Positions 53,205 through 63,257 of a stretch of DNA of 64,000 nucleotides are shown piece after piece. The DNA comes from Streptomyces atratus (GTDB lineage Bacteria > Actinomycetota > Actinomycetes > Streptomycetales > Streptomycetaceae). The number at the start of each line of letters is the position of its first letter. Position 1 is the first letter of the stretch. The stretch covers positions 186,001-250,000 of the forward strand of contig NZ_FPJO01000008.1 in assembly GCF_900119365.1 (NCBI RefSeq), in the 5' to 3' direction. The notes beneath the pieces are model-generated. The model had not been told where the DNA came from. It ran no database searches and saw nothing but the letters and a program-made list of their open reading frames with translations. Made by a program: the position numbers and the translations under genes.

Positions 53205-54326
53205 GTGAACACCTTGCTGGTCGACGCAGCTCTCAACTTCGGCATACTCGCGGTGCTCAGCGCCGTGCTGTACACCGCCCCCAGCCCGCTCCTCAACCCC
53301 TCCGCCGTTCCCTTCGGCGTCCGCGTACCGCCGGACAAGGCGCGCGCCGCCGCCGTCGAGGAACAGCGCAGCCGCTACCGCGGTGCGATGCTCGTCGCCG
53401 CGGCCGTCGTCACCGTTCCCGCCTCGGCGCTCGGCGCCGCGCTCGGCACCCCCGCCGCCGCAGTCGCCGGTTCGCTGCTGCTCTGCGCCCTCGCCGCCGC
53501 CCTGTGGGTACGCGCCCACCGGGCCATCGTCCGCGCGAAGGCGGAGGGCGGGTGGTACCAACAAGCCCGGCAGGGCGCCGTCGTGGACACGTCCCTGCGC
53601 ACCGACCCGGTCCGCTTCCCCTGGGGCTGGACGGTCCCCGCGCTCGTCGTGATCGCCGTCAGCGTCGTCGCGGGCGTCGTCGTCTACCCCGGCCTGCCCG
53701 ACCGCATCGCACTGCCCGAACGCTCGCTCGGCGGCACCGTCTACCGTACGTACCCGACCAGTGTGTGGACCGCCTTCGGGTTCGTCCTCGGCCAGGTCCT
53801 GCTCACCCTCACCATGGCCGCCACCGTCGCCGGGCTGCTCCGTGCCCGCGCCGACCTCGACGTGGCGCGCCCCGTGGCCGGTGCCGCACGGTACCGCCGC
53901 TATCTCACCGTCACGGCCCGCTCCATGCTGGGCATCACCGCCCTGGTGAACCTGATGCTGCTCGGGCTGTCCGCGCTGATGTGGAGCGACACCCGCTCCA
54001 CGGCCATGACCCTGGCCGCCACCGGGGTGCCGCTCGTCGGGGTCCTCGCCGTGACCGCCTGGCTCGTCCTGCGCGTCGGGCCCGCCGGGAGCAGGCTGCG
54101 GGAGGACACGGGCGAGGAGAGCACCGGACTGGTCCCGCGCGACGACGACCGCTTCTGGCGCGGCGCCGGCACGGTCTACGTCAATGCCGACGACCCCGCG
54201 GTCCTGGTGCCCAAACGGGTCGGCATCGGCTGGACGGTCAACTTCGGCAACCCGCGGTCCCTGGTCGCCGTGGCACTGGTCCTCGCCGTCGCGGTGGGAG
54301 CGACCGTCGTCCAGGCCGTCAGGTGA
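53205..54326 (+). CDS. DUF1648/DUF5808 multi-pass membrane protein
   Basis: A 373-residue membrane protein with about eight hydrophobic segments. The DUF1648 block is LPDRIALPERSLGGTVYRTYPTS (split here for length: LPDRIALPERS then VYRTYPTS), and the DUF5808 end is FWRGAGTVYVNADDPA and IGWTVNFGNPRS. Such proteins often accompany YtrA regulators (SdpI-like immunity or sensing has been proposed for relatives). GTG 53205 is the likely start; SD is weak. The 147 bases after gntR hold no gene but GC-rich inverted repeats. Confidence 0.82.
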   Translation: MNTLLVDAALNFGILAVLSAVLYTAPSPLLNPSAVPFGVRVPPDKARAAAVEEQRSRYRGAMLVAAAVVTVPASALGAALGTPAAAVAGSLLLCALAAALWVRAHRAIVRAKAEGGWYQQARQGAVVDTSLRTDPVRFPWGWTVPALVVIAVSVVAGVVVYPGLPDRIALPERSLGGTVYRTYPTSVWTAFGFVLGQVLLTLTMAATVAGLLRARADLDVARPVAGAARYRRYLTVTARSMLGITALVNLMLLGLSALMWSDTRSTAMTLAATGVPLVGVLAVTAWLVLRVGPAGSRLREDTGEESTGLVPRDDDRFWRGAGTVYVNADDPAVLVPKRVGIGWTVNFGNPRSLVAVALVLAVAVGATVVQAVR

Positions 54327-54371
54327 CTTCGGGGCGGCCGGTGATTCCGGGACGGGTGCCGGGGCCGGCGG

Positions 54372-54842
54372 TCAGTCCTCGGCCTCGTCCCCGGCGCTCT
54401 CCGGCCGCAGCAGCGGATGGGCGACACCCGGGAACACCCGGGCCTGCACGACCGGCTCCGCGGAGCCGCCCCGGACCACGGTCCCGGCGACACCCCAGGG
54501 CCGCCCGGGCAGCGCCACGGTCAGGATGTACGAGGACGCGCAGCCCATGCAGTCGTAACGGTCGGCCCAGGTCTCCACGTCCGTGACACTGCCGGGGTAG
54601 CGCGCCACATGGCGGTGGAGCGCGTGGCAGCGCTCGCACCGCTCGCCGGGCTCGCACGTGCCGCCGCAGGGGCACGGGACGTCGAGCGTGTCGGCGGGAC
54701 GCCAGCGCTGGGTGAGGACGGCCTCACGCGTGGCGCCCATGTCCTTCATGGCCTTCAGATTGCGGGCGGCGACGTTGTACGACTCGCCGGTCGCGGCCAT
54801 CCGGTCCCGGATGACGTCCTTGCGTCCGCGGTTCGTCGTCAT
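54372..54842 (-). CDS. Hypothetical protein with zinc-ribbon-like cysteines
   Basis: A 156-residue protein I do not recognise. It begins GRKDVIRDRMAATGESYNVA, a short N-terminal motif common in Streptomyces small proteins. Cysteines cluster as CPCGGTCEPGERCERC and CMGC (about residues 57-100), which could bind zinc. A hydrophobic patch SSYILTVAL follows. It lies convergent to the DUF1648 gene. No function can be proposed. Confidence 0.65.
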   Translation of the reverse strand: MTTNRGRKDVIRDRMAATGESYNVAARNLKAMKDMGATREAVLTQRWRPADTLDVPCPCGGTCEPGERCERCHALHRHVARYPGSVTDVETWADRYDCMGCASSYILTVALPGRPWGVAGTVVRGGSAEPVVQARVFPGVAHPLLRPESAGDEAED

Positions 54843-54923
54843 CTGTTCCTCCTGGGGGTGTCACGCAGCCCGCCGGGAGCGCACGAGATCGATATGTGTC
54901 ACACGGTACCGGTCACCCATGAC

Positions 54924-54944
54924 GGGCCACGACCTCCGTGGCCC
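54924..54944 (-). terminator. Hairpin after the GAP1 gene
   Basis: GGGCCACG and CGTGGCCC (54924-54931, 54937-54944) with a 5-base loop, 65 bases beyond the GAP1 stop; a 14-base direct repeat (54986-54999 and 55007-55020) overlaps the gene's last codons. Confidence 0.6.
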
Positions 54945-55009
54945 GCCCGTGACCGCCCGGGGTGCCGCTCACCGCGCTGGGGCGTCGCTCACGACCGCCT
55001 GGGGGCCGC

Positions 55010-57472
55010 TCACGACCGCCGCACCCGGGCCGCCAGTCTGTTGCCGAGCCGCTTGCGGAAGCCGCCCGGCCGGTTCCACGTCCGGAACGCCTCCGCCGTG
55101 CGGCTGCTGCCCGCCCGCTCGGCGGCCTCCTCCACCGCCGCCACCTCACCGGCGGACAGGCCGCGCACCACCGGACGCAGCACCTCCTCCAGCAGCGCCG
55201 CCCGGGTCTCGCTCCAGGCGCGGCCCGCGTGCGGGTGGGAGCTCCAGACGGTGAAGCAGTCGGCGACATAGGCCGGGTCGGAGCGCAGCCGGGCGAGCAC
55301 CGCGTCCTGCCGGGCGGCGCCGCCGTAGGCCGCGATGAGGTCCGGGTCGTCGCTGTGGACGAACGCGTACAGCTCCGCCTCCGGCCGGTCCGGGTCGAGC
55401 AGCCGCCCGGCCAGGGCGCCGAACGCCTGCTCGCGCACGCCCGGCTCCACCGGCTCGGCCCCGGCGCACAGTCTCCGGGCCCGTTCCGCCCAGCCGGGCT
55501 CCGCCGCCCCCGAGCGGACGTCCCGCGCGAACTCCAGGAGGAGCAGCGCGCCGCGTGCCCGCGCGTCGATCTCCTGGGGGAAGCCGCGCAACAGATCATG
55601 GGCGAGCTCGGGAGCCTCCGCGTCGTCGGCCGGGGCACCGAGCGCCGCCGCCACGAGAGCGGCCCACGTACCGGCCGTACGGTGCGCGTCGGAAGTGCTC
55701 CCGGTCAGCAGCAGCCGCGCCTCGCCCGCCGTGGGGGTGGTGCCGCCCCAGACGAGACCCACCGCCGTGCGCAGCACCAACGGCTCGGTGAAAGGTGACA
55801 TCCCACCGGCGCGCAGCACGGCGTTCAGCACCTTCACCCGGTCCTCGCCGCCGCCCGCCCTGGCGTCCGGCGCCGCCGCGCACATCCGCAGGTGCGGCAG
55901 TGCCTGCGCCCCGGTGAACGGCAGCGCGACCTCCGCCAGCAGCCGCTCCGCCGCCGACGGGTCCTGCGGGGCGATCCGGTCCAGCTCACCGAGCAGCGCC
56001 GTACGGACATCGAACTGTTCGTCCAGCAGATCGAGCAGCACCGCGGCGCAGTCGGCGGCCCCCTCGTCCAGCAGGGACCGGGCCATCCGCCCCACGACAT
56101 CGGGGAGCAGTTCCGCGCAGTCCACATCGAGCAGCCGCGCGATCCGCAGCAACTGCACGGCGCGCCCCACGCTTTGGCCGGGCACGGCGTCCGGGGCGAC
56201 CGGCCCGCCGGTGGCCAGTTCGGTGCGCAGATCGTCGCCGACGGTCTCGACGAGCGCCGCGGCGACGCGTTCCCCGTCCGGCTCGGCGAAGACCGAACGC
56301 CCCGGTGGAGCCACGGAGACATCGCCCCCGTAGACCGCCTCCGTCACCAGCAGGGCGCCGAGGGAGCCCGTCACGGAGGCCGGGGCCCTTCCGTCGAACG
56401 CGGTCAACAGCCGGGCCACGGCGGCGAGTTCGCGAGGCGTGCGATCGATGTCGGGGTCGGTCAGCGCGTCGGTGAGCCGGTGGGTGCGCTCCTCGTCCAG
56501 CGCGTACGGCCGCTCGGCGGCCCACTCGGCCGCCGCGGCCCGCTCGGCTGCCCCGAGCACAACGCCCGCGCAGAGCGCCGTCACGGCGAGCGGACCGGCG
56601 ACGAACGGCCCGCCGGGCAGCTCGGCCGCCGCCCGGAACAACTCCGGGGACCGGTTCCGCCAGATCCGGGCGCAGGTCTCGGCCCAGGCGTCGTCCACCG
56701 GCTCGCCGGGCCGAGCGCCCGTGCAGTCGCGCACCCGCAGCGCCTGCGCCCCGGAGCCGCCGTCCTGCGGGGCATCCTGCGGGAGTACGCCGACGACCTG
56801 GTGCGGGGAACGGTCGGGGCGACGGGTGTACGTCGTGAACGTCAGCCGGTGCGCGTCGTCCGGCGGGAGCACGGCCGAGGCGAGGGCGATCCATCTGGCC
56901 ACATCGGCACTGTGCCGCTCCACCAGCACCAGGCGCCCCGCCGACGGGTCCTCGCACACCCGGCGCAGGTCGGCGAAGACCGCCGCCAGCCAGGGGCTCC
57001 GGGAGACCGCGAAGTCGTTCAGCGCCTCGGGGCCGAAGGCGGCGGAGGCGGGCAGCGTGGATATCCGGTCGGGGGCGCCGCCGTCCGGCGGGGTCGAGGC
57101 CCAGCTCGGCGACCGCCAGGCGGTGATCGGCAGGGCGTCGCCCGGCAGCCGCGTACCGGCCGTCAGATGCACCGCGTGCGCGTGGAACCCGAGGGTGCCG
57201 TGACCGGCGAACGCCACCGCACGGGACAGCAGGTGTCCGCCGTCCGGCAGCGAGCTGAAGCTGAACGCCTCGGGGAGGGAACGGAGTTGGTCGGGTGTCG
57301 GCCGGTGCGGGGCGTCGGTGGGCGGCTCGTAGCGAAGGAGTTGTTCGGCCTCGGCCAGCACCTGCGTGGGCAGTCCTGTGCTGACCGCGGTGAAGTGCGC
57401 GCCGCTCCCGCCCCCGTCGTCGTCCGCAGAGGCAGCAGAGGCAGAGGTGTAGTGCAACTGCGCGAGACTCAT
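55010..57472 (-). CDS. GTPase-associated protein 1 (GAP1) family protein
   Basis: An 820-residue soluble protein. It begins SLAQLHYTSA, the hallmark of GAP1 N2 domains, followed by LPEAFSFSSLPDGGHLLSRA and VVLVERHSADVARWIALAS-like text (RLVLVERHSADVARWIA), then a helical middle domain (about 330-560) and a helical C-domain ending in RKRLGNRLAARVRR. In comparative-genomic work the family accompanies TRAFAC-type GTPases in suspected signalling or conflict systems. Here no GTPase gene lies on either side, so it looks orphaned. ATG 57472 is preceded only by a weak AGAGAG. Function unknown. Confidence 0.85.
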   Translation of the reverse strand: MSLAQLHYTSASAASADDDGGGSGAHFTAVSTGLPTQVLAEAEQLLRYEPPTDAPHRPTPDQLRSLPEAFSFSSLPDGGHLLSRAVAFAGHGTLGFHAHAVHLTAGTRLPGDALPITAWRSPSWASTPPDGGAPDRISTLPASAAFGPEALNDFAVSRSPWLAAVFADLRRVCEDPSAGRLVLVERHSADVARWIALASAVLPPDDAHRLTFTTYTRRPDRSPHQVVGVLPQDAPQDGGSGAQALRVRDCTGARPGEPVDDAWAETCARIWRNRSPELFRAAAELPGGPFVAGPLAVTALCAGVVLGAAERAAAAEWAAERPYALDEERTHRLTDALTDPDIDRTPRELAAVARLLTAFDGRAPASVTGSLGALLVTEAVYGGDVSVAPPGRSVFAEPDGERVAAALVETVGDDLRTELATGGPVAPDAVPGQSVGRAVQLLRIARLLDVDCAELLPDVVGRMARSLLDEGAADCAAVLLDLLDEQFDVRTALLGELDRIAPQDPSAAERLLAEVALPFTGAQALPHLRMCAAAPDARAGGGEDRVKVLNAVLRAGGMSPFTEPLVLRTAVGLVWGGTTPTAGEARLLLTGSTSDAHRTAGTWAALVAAALGAPADDAEAPELAHDLLRGFPQEIDARARGALLLLEFARDVRSGAAEPGWAERARRLCAGAEPVEPGVREQAFGALAGRLLDPDRPEAELYAFVHSDDPDLIAAYGGAARQDAVLARLRSDPAYVADCFTVWSSHPHAGRAWSETRAALLEEVLRPVVRGLSAGEVAAVEEAAERAGSSRTAEAFRTWNRPGGFRKRLGNRLAARVRRS

Positions 57473-57776
57473 GCGTCGGGCTCTCTTCGTCCTTGCCGCA
57501 GAACTCCCCGTGCCCCTCGGGGCGGCCCGTACGACGCACGGCGACGACCCGGCGGGAGGCGGAAACCGCGATCGCGGGAGCGACGCTATCAAGGCGCGTG
57601 CCTCCCCCGCGCGCCCCGCCGAACGGCCGTACCGCGTACGCCCCGCGCGCCCGCACGCGTGCGCGCGCTGACCGAGGCCGAGCCGTACGCTCTCTGCGCA
57701 CACTTCCGCCTACTCGGCCGAGGCCGGCCGCCGTCGGCCGTGGTGTCGATTTCCGAAGCGAAAAGGAGCAACACGG
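57473..57776. other. Intergenic region upstream of GAP1 and GNAT genes
   Basis: No gene seen in these 304 bases. The strongest structure is a GC-rich near-palindrome at about 57645-57668 (GCGCGC arms around GCACGCGTGC). AAAAGGAG at the right end is the SD of the following gene. Divergent promoters must lie here but I cannot place them. Confidence 0.5.
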
Positions 57777-58286
57777 ATGCTGCTGCGTGATGTTGAGTAC
57801 GGCGACGTCGACGCTTACGTCCGGATGCGATGCGACCCGGCCATGATGGCCGAGCTGGGCGGCCCGTTGCCTCGCGAGGGCATGGAGGCGAAGGTCCGAC
57901 GCGATGTTCAAGGAGCAGAGGCGGGAACGGACTGGATCAAGATGATCGTGCCCGATGCGGCCGAGCCGGAAGTGGTCGCGGGAACCGTGGCCTTGTGGCC
58001 CCATGGCGCCGACGCCGAGCGCATCTCCGAGATCGGCTGGATGGTGCTGCCGGAGTTCCAAGGGCGGGGACTCGGTAAACGGGCCGTTCGGATGCTGCTC
58101 GAGCCGGCCCGCGACGACGGCCGGTGGGGGCTCGTGCACGCCTTTCCCGCGACAGCGAACGCTCCGTCGAACGGTATGTGCCGCGCACTTGGTTTCAGGT
58201 TCCTGGGCGAGGAAGACGTGCCCTTCGCCGGCCGAGTCCTGCGAACCAACCACTGGGTCATCGACCCCCGCACCGACCTGGTCTGA
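57777..58286 (+). CDS. GNAT-family N-acetyltransferase
   Basis: A 169-residue acetyltransferase. The acetyl-CoA loop is EFQGRGLGKRAV (Q/R-x-x-G-x-G), with ISEIGWMVLPEF before it and the C-terminal FRFLGEEDVPFAG. Substrate unknown. AAGGAG lies eight bases before ATG 57777. Confidence 0.9.
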   Translation: MLLRDVEYGDVDAYVRMRCDPAMMAELGGPLPREGMEAKVRRDVQGAEAGTDWIKMIVPDAAEPEVVAGTVALWPHGADAERISEIGWMVLPEFQGRGLGKRAVRMLLEPARDDGRWGLVHAFPATANAPSNGMCRALGFRFLGEEDVPFAGRVLRTNHWVIDPRTDLV

Positions 58287-58430
58287 CACCGGTCTTCGGG
58301 CCGCCGATGGCCGGGGACGAAGTGAACCGTGTTCGTGCTCGCTCACGGACAAGGGTGGCTGGGCGGCCGATCGGTGATCGACGTGATTTGACCTAGCCCG
58401 AATAACGACACCCTGGACAGGCTCTGTGTC

Positions 58431-59441
58431 ATGCCGCTGCGTATCCACTTCACCGCCGAAGACCTGACCCGCACCCGGCTGGCCGGCGGGCCGGGTCCCA
58501 TGCTGGAGCTGGACATCGCGCTGCGACTGCTGCAGGAAGGCAGCCATCCGACCCGGTTCGGGGCCTGGCGCCGGGAATCGCTGCGCCGTCTGTCACCGCG
58601 AGTCAGGCGGTTGTGCGACCTGATCCCACCGACGGGCTGGACAGTGGAATTCCTCGGCCACGCGACTGCCGACACCATCGAAGAAGCGCTGGACCGGGTC
58701 CGTGCCACGCCCGCCGCCCATGTCCGCAAGAACATGGAGACCTGGGCCGGACGCGACCATCGGCGCCCCGTGCCGGCCTGGACACAGTCACTCGGCAGCG
58801 ACAAGCAACTGCTACTGGAACTGGCCGACACCGCCGCCCACGCACACAAGCACATCATCGCCCCGTATCAGCAGCACATCGATGCCCTCAACAGCGCGGA
58901 CCAGGCACTGCGTGCGCGTCAGGTCGCTCATGGCGGGCTCCAAGCCCTGCTGTCCGGACTCAATCCCCGCTGCATCCAGTGGAAGCCGCCCGTTCTGGAA
59001 CTCACCATGGCCTCCGGCAGTACGGGCGACATCCATCTCGCAGGCCGCGGCCTGCTCCTGATCCCCTCGGTCTTCGGGGCGGTGTACCCCGCGCTGGACG
59101 ACACGGCCGAACCCCAGCCGTGGCTGACCTACCCCGTTGGTCTCCGCGATACCGACCTCTTCCTGTCCCCCATCGACACGGCGCGAACCCTCAGCACCGT
59201 TTCCGACTCGCTGGCCGCCCTTCTCGGCCATACCCGCGCCGTGGTGCTGTGGACCATCGCCCACCGTCCTGGCTGCACAACCACCGAACTCGCCCGCCAC
59301 GCCGGTATCTCCCCGTCCAGCGCCAGCGAGCACGCAACCGTCCTCCGCCGTGCCGGCCTCACCCGCACCACCCGGCATGACAACACGGCCCTCCACACCA
59401 CCACCCCCGCGGGCCACAGCCTCCTCAACAACGCTGCCTGA
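58431..59441 (+). CDS. ArsR-like winged-helix transcriptional regulator
   Basis: A 336-residue protein with a large N-terminal domain (IHFTAEDLTRTRLAGGPGPMLELDIALRL begins it) and a C-terminal winged helix: VLWTIAHRPGCTTTELARHAG and ISPSSASEHATVLRRAGL. This N-large/C-HTH layout is common among Streptomyces ArsR-type regulators with no metal site. It contains slightly more A and T than its neighbours, hinting at transfer. No SD before ATG 58431; the upstream 144 bases hold TTGACC but no clear -10. Confidence 0.85.
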   Translation: MPLRIHFTAEDLTRTRLAGGPGPMLELDIALRLLQEGSHPTRFGAWRRESLRRLSPRVRRLCDLIPPTGWTVEFLGHATADTIEEALDRVRATPAAHVRKNMETWAGRDHRRPVPAWTQSLGSDKQLLLELADTAAHAHKHIIAPYQQHIDALNSADQALRARQVAHGGLQALLSGLNPRCIQWKPPVLELTMASGSTGDIHLAGRGLLLIPSVFGAVYPALDDTAEPQPWLTYPVGLRDTDLFLSPIDTARTLSTVSDSLAALLGHTRAVVLWTIAHRPGCTTTELARHAGISPSSASEHATVLRRAGLTRTTRHDNTALHTTTPAGHSLLNNAA

Positions 59442-59607
59442 CGGCGCATTTCGGGCGCGCGGCGGGCCGTGCCCAGTGCGCCCGGTTCACCTCAATGGCT
59501 CACGTACCGGCCGCCCCACCGGTCGTTGATCGCCTCCGGATCGATCGATTTTCCGAGGGTGCCGCTCAACGGGCCCAAGGGGCCATCCGAGCAGAGGAGA
59601 TACTCCA
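59442..59607. other. Intergenic region before a truncated secreted peptide
   Basis: No convincing gene. The bases 59530-59560 are locally AT-rich (GATCGATCGATTTTCCGAGG). A short minus-strand frame (59492-59608, 38 codons) has no SD and no recognisable motif. Confidence 0.5.
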
Positions 59608-59748
59608 TTGAAGCGCAAGACACTCGCCGCGGCGGTCGCCGCCCTGGCCCTGGCCGGTCTCGCCGGTTCGAGCACGGCCGACGCGGTGCCCGGCACGGTC
59701 TCCGGCGAGTGGAGGCGGGCGACGTCACGGAGTTGGCGCTCTGCCTGA
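59608..59748 (+). pseudogene. Truncated secreted-protein gene, signal peptide remnant
   Basis: TTG 59608 with GAGGAG nine bases upstream opens 46 codons: a textbook signal peptide (KRKTLAAAVAALALAGLAG, cleavage after STADA) followed by only 20 residues, then a stop at 59746. A signal peptide with almost no mature part suggests a frameshift or deletion of a secreted enzyme, although a tiny secreted peptide cannot be excluded. Confidence 0.55.
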
Positions 59749-59893
59749 CCCACCGTCCCCGCATGTGACCCGTGCGATCCGCCGCGCCGCACACCGGTCC
59801 CGACTTCGTGTGCGGCGCGGTGCGCACGGGCCTTGACCTCGGCGCTCCGGAAAATCGCTGGTCAGGGGCTCGGCTCTTCGGTAGGAAGGTGCC

Positions 59894-60532
59894 ATGAGTA
59901 CTTCCTCCTCCCCGCAGGCCGCCCAGAACCCCGGCCCCGTCGACCGCAAGTCCTTCATCCGCACCACACTCGATCTGGGAGACGTGGTGCTGCGCCCCTG
60001 GAGCCGGGAGGACGCCGGATCGGAAGCCGTGCTGGACGGCCTGGTGGCCGCCGGGGCGGATCCGGCGATCGCCCTCTGGAACCCCATAGCGACAGCCGAC
60101 CGGGACGCGGCCCGCGCCTGGGTGGAGGCGCGCGACGGTGGGTGGGAACGCGGCGCGGCCGCCACCTTCGCCGCCCTGGACGCCGCCGACGGCACCCTGC
60201 TGGGCAACGTCACCCTGCGCTGGGTCGACCGCGCGGACGGACTGGCGATGATCGGCTACTGGCTGCTGCCCGCCGCCCGTGGACGGGGCTTCGCGACCAG
60301 GGCGACCGGGGCGGTGACGAGCTGGGGCTTCGCGACGGCCGACGCCCGCCGCATCGAGATCGCCCACGCCGTCGGGAACGAGACGTCCTGCCGGGTGGCC
60401 GACCGCTGCGGCTACCTCCCCGAGGGCACCCTGCGCGACTCCCACCGCTTCGGCGACGGCAAGTACCACGACGAGCACCTGCACGCCCGCCTGGCCACCG
60501 ACCCGGAACCGGCCCGGACCGAGGGGGAGTAG
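59894..60532 (+). CDS. GNAT-family N-acetyltransferase, RimJ/RimL type
   Basis: A 212-residue acetyltransferase of the RimJ/RimL branch: DLGDVVLRPWSREDA, GYWLLPAARGRGFATRA (acetyl-CoA loop R-G-R-G-F-A) and CRVADRCGYLPEGTLRDSHR. It could modify a protein N-terminus or a small molecule. AGGAAGG precedes ATG 59894. Confidence 0.9.
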   Translation: MSTSSSPQAAQNPGPVDRKSFIRTTLDLGDVVLRPWSREDAGSEAVLDGLVAAGADPAIALWNPIATADRDAARAWVEARDGGWERGAAATFAALDAADGTLLGNVTLRWVDRADGLAMIGYWLLPAARGRGFATRATGAVTSWGFATADARRIEIAHAVGNETSCRVADRCGYLPEGTLRDSHRFGDGKYHDEHLHARLATDPEPARTEGE

Positions 60533-60898
60533 CCCGGACGACACCCCCGTACGGCGGTTCGGTGACGACCCCGGGTGCCTGGGCGCCCCCGGACTGCTGT
60601 CCGCCCTGATCGCCGACCGCTCGCCGCCGCCCTCGCCGGACCCGGCGCGGTCCGGACGGGGGAACCGTGCCGACGGCATGAAGCGGATCTTCGGGCGCGC
60701 TTAAGAAAACCTCGATGGACCTGTGGCGCGGGGTGCGGCAGATTTCTCCGTGACGGCCGAGGATGGTGCGCGGCAGCCGACCGACGCGCGCTGCCGATGT
60801 GTCCCGTCCCTCTCGATCCTCCCCGGGCCGCAGGCTTTCCACAGGCATGCCCCCGGCCCGGGGTACTCAACGCCGCACCAGCGCAGGGAGCCGCAGCC
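60533..60898. other. Intergenic region upstream of tdh
   Basis: No gene is supported in these 366 bases. A conspicuous AT-rich block TTAAGAAAACCTCGATGG begins near 60700 and may be a promoter element. I looked for glycine-riboswitch or T-box features before tdh and did not see them. Confidence 0.5.
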
Positions 60899-61927
60899 GT
60901 GAAGGCACTCGTGAAGCAGAAGGCCGAGCCGGGACTCTGGCTGATGGACGTGCCGGAGCCGGAGACCGGCCCCACGGACGTACTGATCAAGGTCCTCCGT
61001 ACCGGCATCTGCGGCACCGATCTGCACATCCGCAACTACGACGGCTGGGCGCAGCAGGCCGTACGCACCCCGCTCGTCCTCGGGCACGAGTTCGTCGGCG
61101 AGGTCGCGGAGACCGGCGCCGACGTCGTCGACATCAACGTCGGCGACCTGGTCAGCGGCGAGGGCCACCTGGTGTGCGGCAAGTGCCGCAACTGCCTGGC
61201 CGGCCGCCGCCACCTGTGCCGTTCCACGGTCGGCCTCGGTGTCGGCCGGGACGGGGCCTTCGCCGAGTACGTCGCCCTGCCCGCGTCCAACGTCTGGGTG
61301 CACCGGGTTCCCGTCGACCTCGACGTCGCCGCGATCTTCGACCCGTTCGGCAACGCCGTGCACACCGCGCTGTCGTTCCCGCTGGTCGGTGAGGACGTAC
61401 TGATCACCGGCGCCGGGCCGATCGGCATCATGGCCGCGGCCGTCGCCAAGCACGCGGGTGCCCGCCACGTCGTCATCACCGACGTCAGCGAGGCCCGCCT
61501 CGAACTGGCCCGGAAGGTCGGCGTCAGTCTCGCCCTGAACGTCGGCGAGGAGACCATCACCGAGGGCCAGAAGCGCCTGGGACTGCGCGAGGGCTTCGAC
61601 GTCGGCCTGGAGATGTCGGGCCGGCCCGAGGCGATGCGCGACATGATCGCGAACATGACGCACGGTGGCCGGATCGCCATGCTCGGACTGCCGTCCGAGG
61701 AGTTCGCCGTCGACTGGGCCCGCATCGTCACCTCGATGATCACCGTCAAGGGCATCTACGGCCGTGAGATGTACGAGACCTGGTACGCCATGTCCGTACT
61801 GCTGGAGGGCGGCCTCGACCTCGCCCCCGTGATCACCGGCCGGTACGGCTACCGCGACTTCGAGGCGGCCTTCGACGACGCGGCGAGCGGCCGCGGCGGC
61901 AAGGTCATCCTCGACTGGACCTCCTGA
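60899..61927 (+). CDS. tdh: L-threonine 3-dehydrogenase
   Basis: Zinc medium-chain dehydrogenase of 342 residues that oxidises L-threonine to 2-amino-3-ketobutyrate. Catalytic zinc residues are in GICGTDLH and LGHEFVGE; the structural four-Cys cluster is CGKCRNCLAGRRHLC; the NAD fold starts VLITGAGPIGIMAA. GTG 60899 has AGGGAG eight bases upstream. Coupled in pathway and place with kbl, 51 bases downstream. Confidence 0.96.
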   Translation: MKALVKQKAEPGLWLMDVPEPETGPTDVLIKVLRTGICGTDLHIRNYDGWAQQAVRTPLVLGHEFVGEVAETGADVVDINVGDLVSGEGHLVCGKCRNCLAGRRHLCRSTVGLGVGRDGAFAEYVALPASNVWVHRVPVDLDVAAIFDPFGNAVHTALSFPLVGEDVLITGAGPIGIMAAAVAKHAGARHVVITDVSEARLELARKVGVSLALNVGEETITEGQKRLGLREGFDVGLEMSGRPEAMRDMIANMTHGGRIAMLGLPSEEFAVDWARIVTSMITVKGIYGREMYETWYAMSVLLEGGLDLAPVITGRYGYRDFEAAFDDAASGRGGKVILDWTS

Positions 61928-61978
61928 CCCGACGCCTCCGAAGACGACGCCACCGCAGACAGCTGGGAGACACCCCTC

Positions 61979-63172
<1,194 letters not shown>

Positions 63173-63203
63173 CGCCCGGACGCCCCTGCCCGCAGGCTCA
63201 CCC

Positions 63204-63232
63204 GGGAACCCCGCCCGGGAGGCGGGGTTCCC
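63204..63232 (+). terminator. Terminator of tdh-kbl
   Basis: Perfect 12-bp stem (63204-63215 with 63221-63232), 5-base loop, 31 bases after kbl. Confidence 0.88.
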
Positions 63233-63257
63233 TCCGTGACCTGGGACAATGGGGCAC

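Noticed and set aside
60533..60898. Glycine riboswitch or T-box upstream of tdh-kbl
   Set aside because: No recognisable aptamer core or T-box sequence; only an AT-rich block and ordinary GC-rich hairpins.
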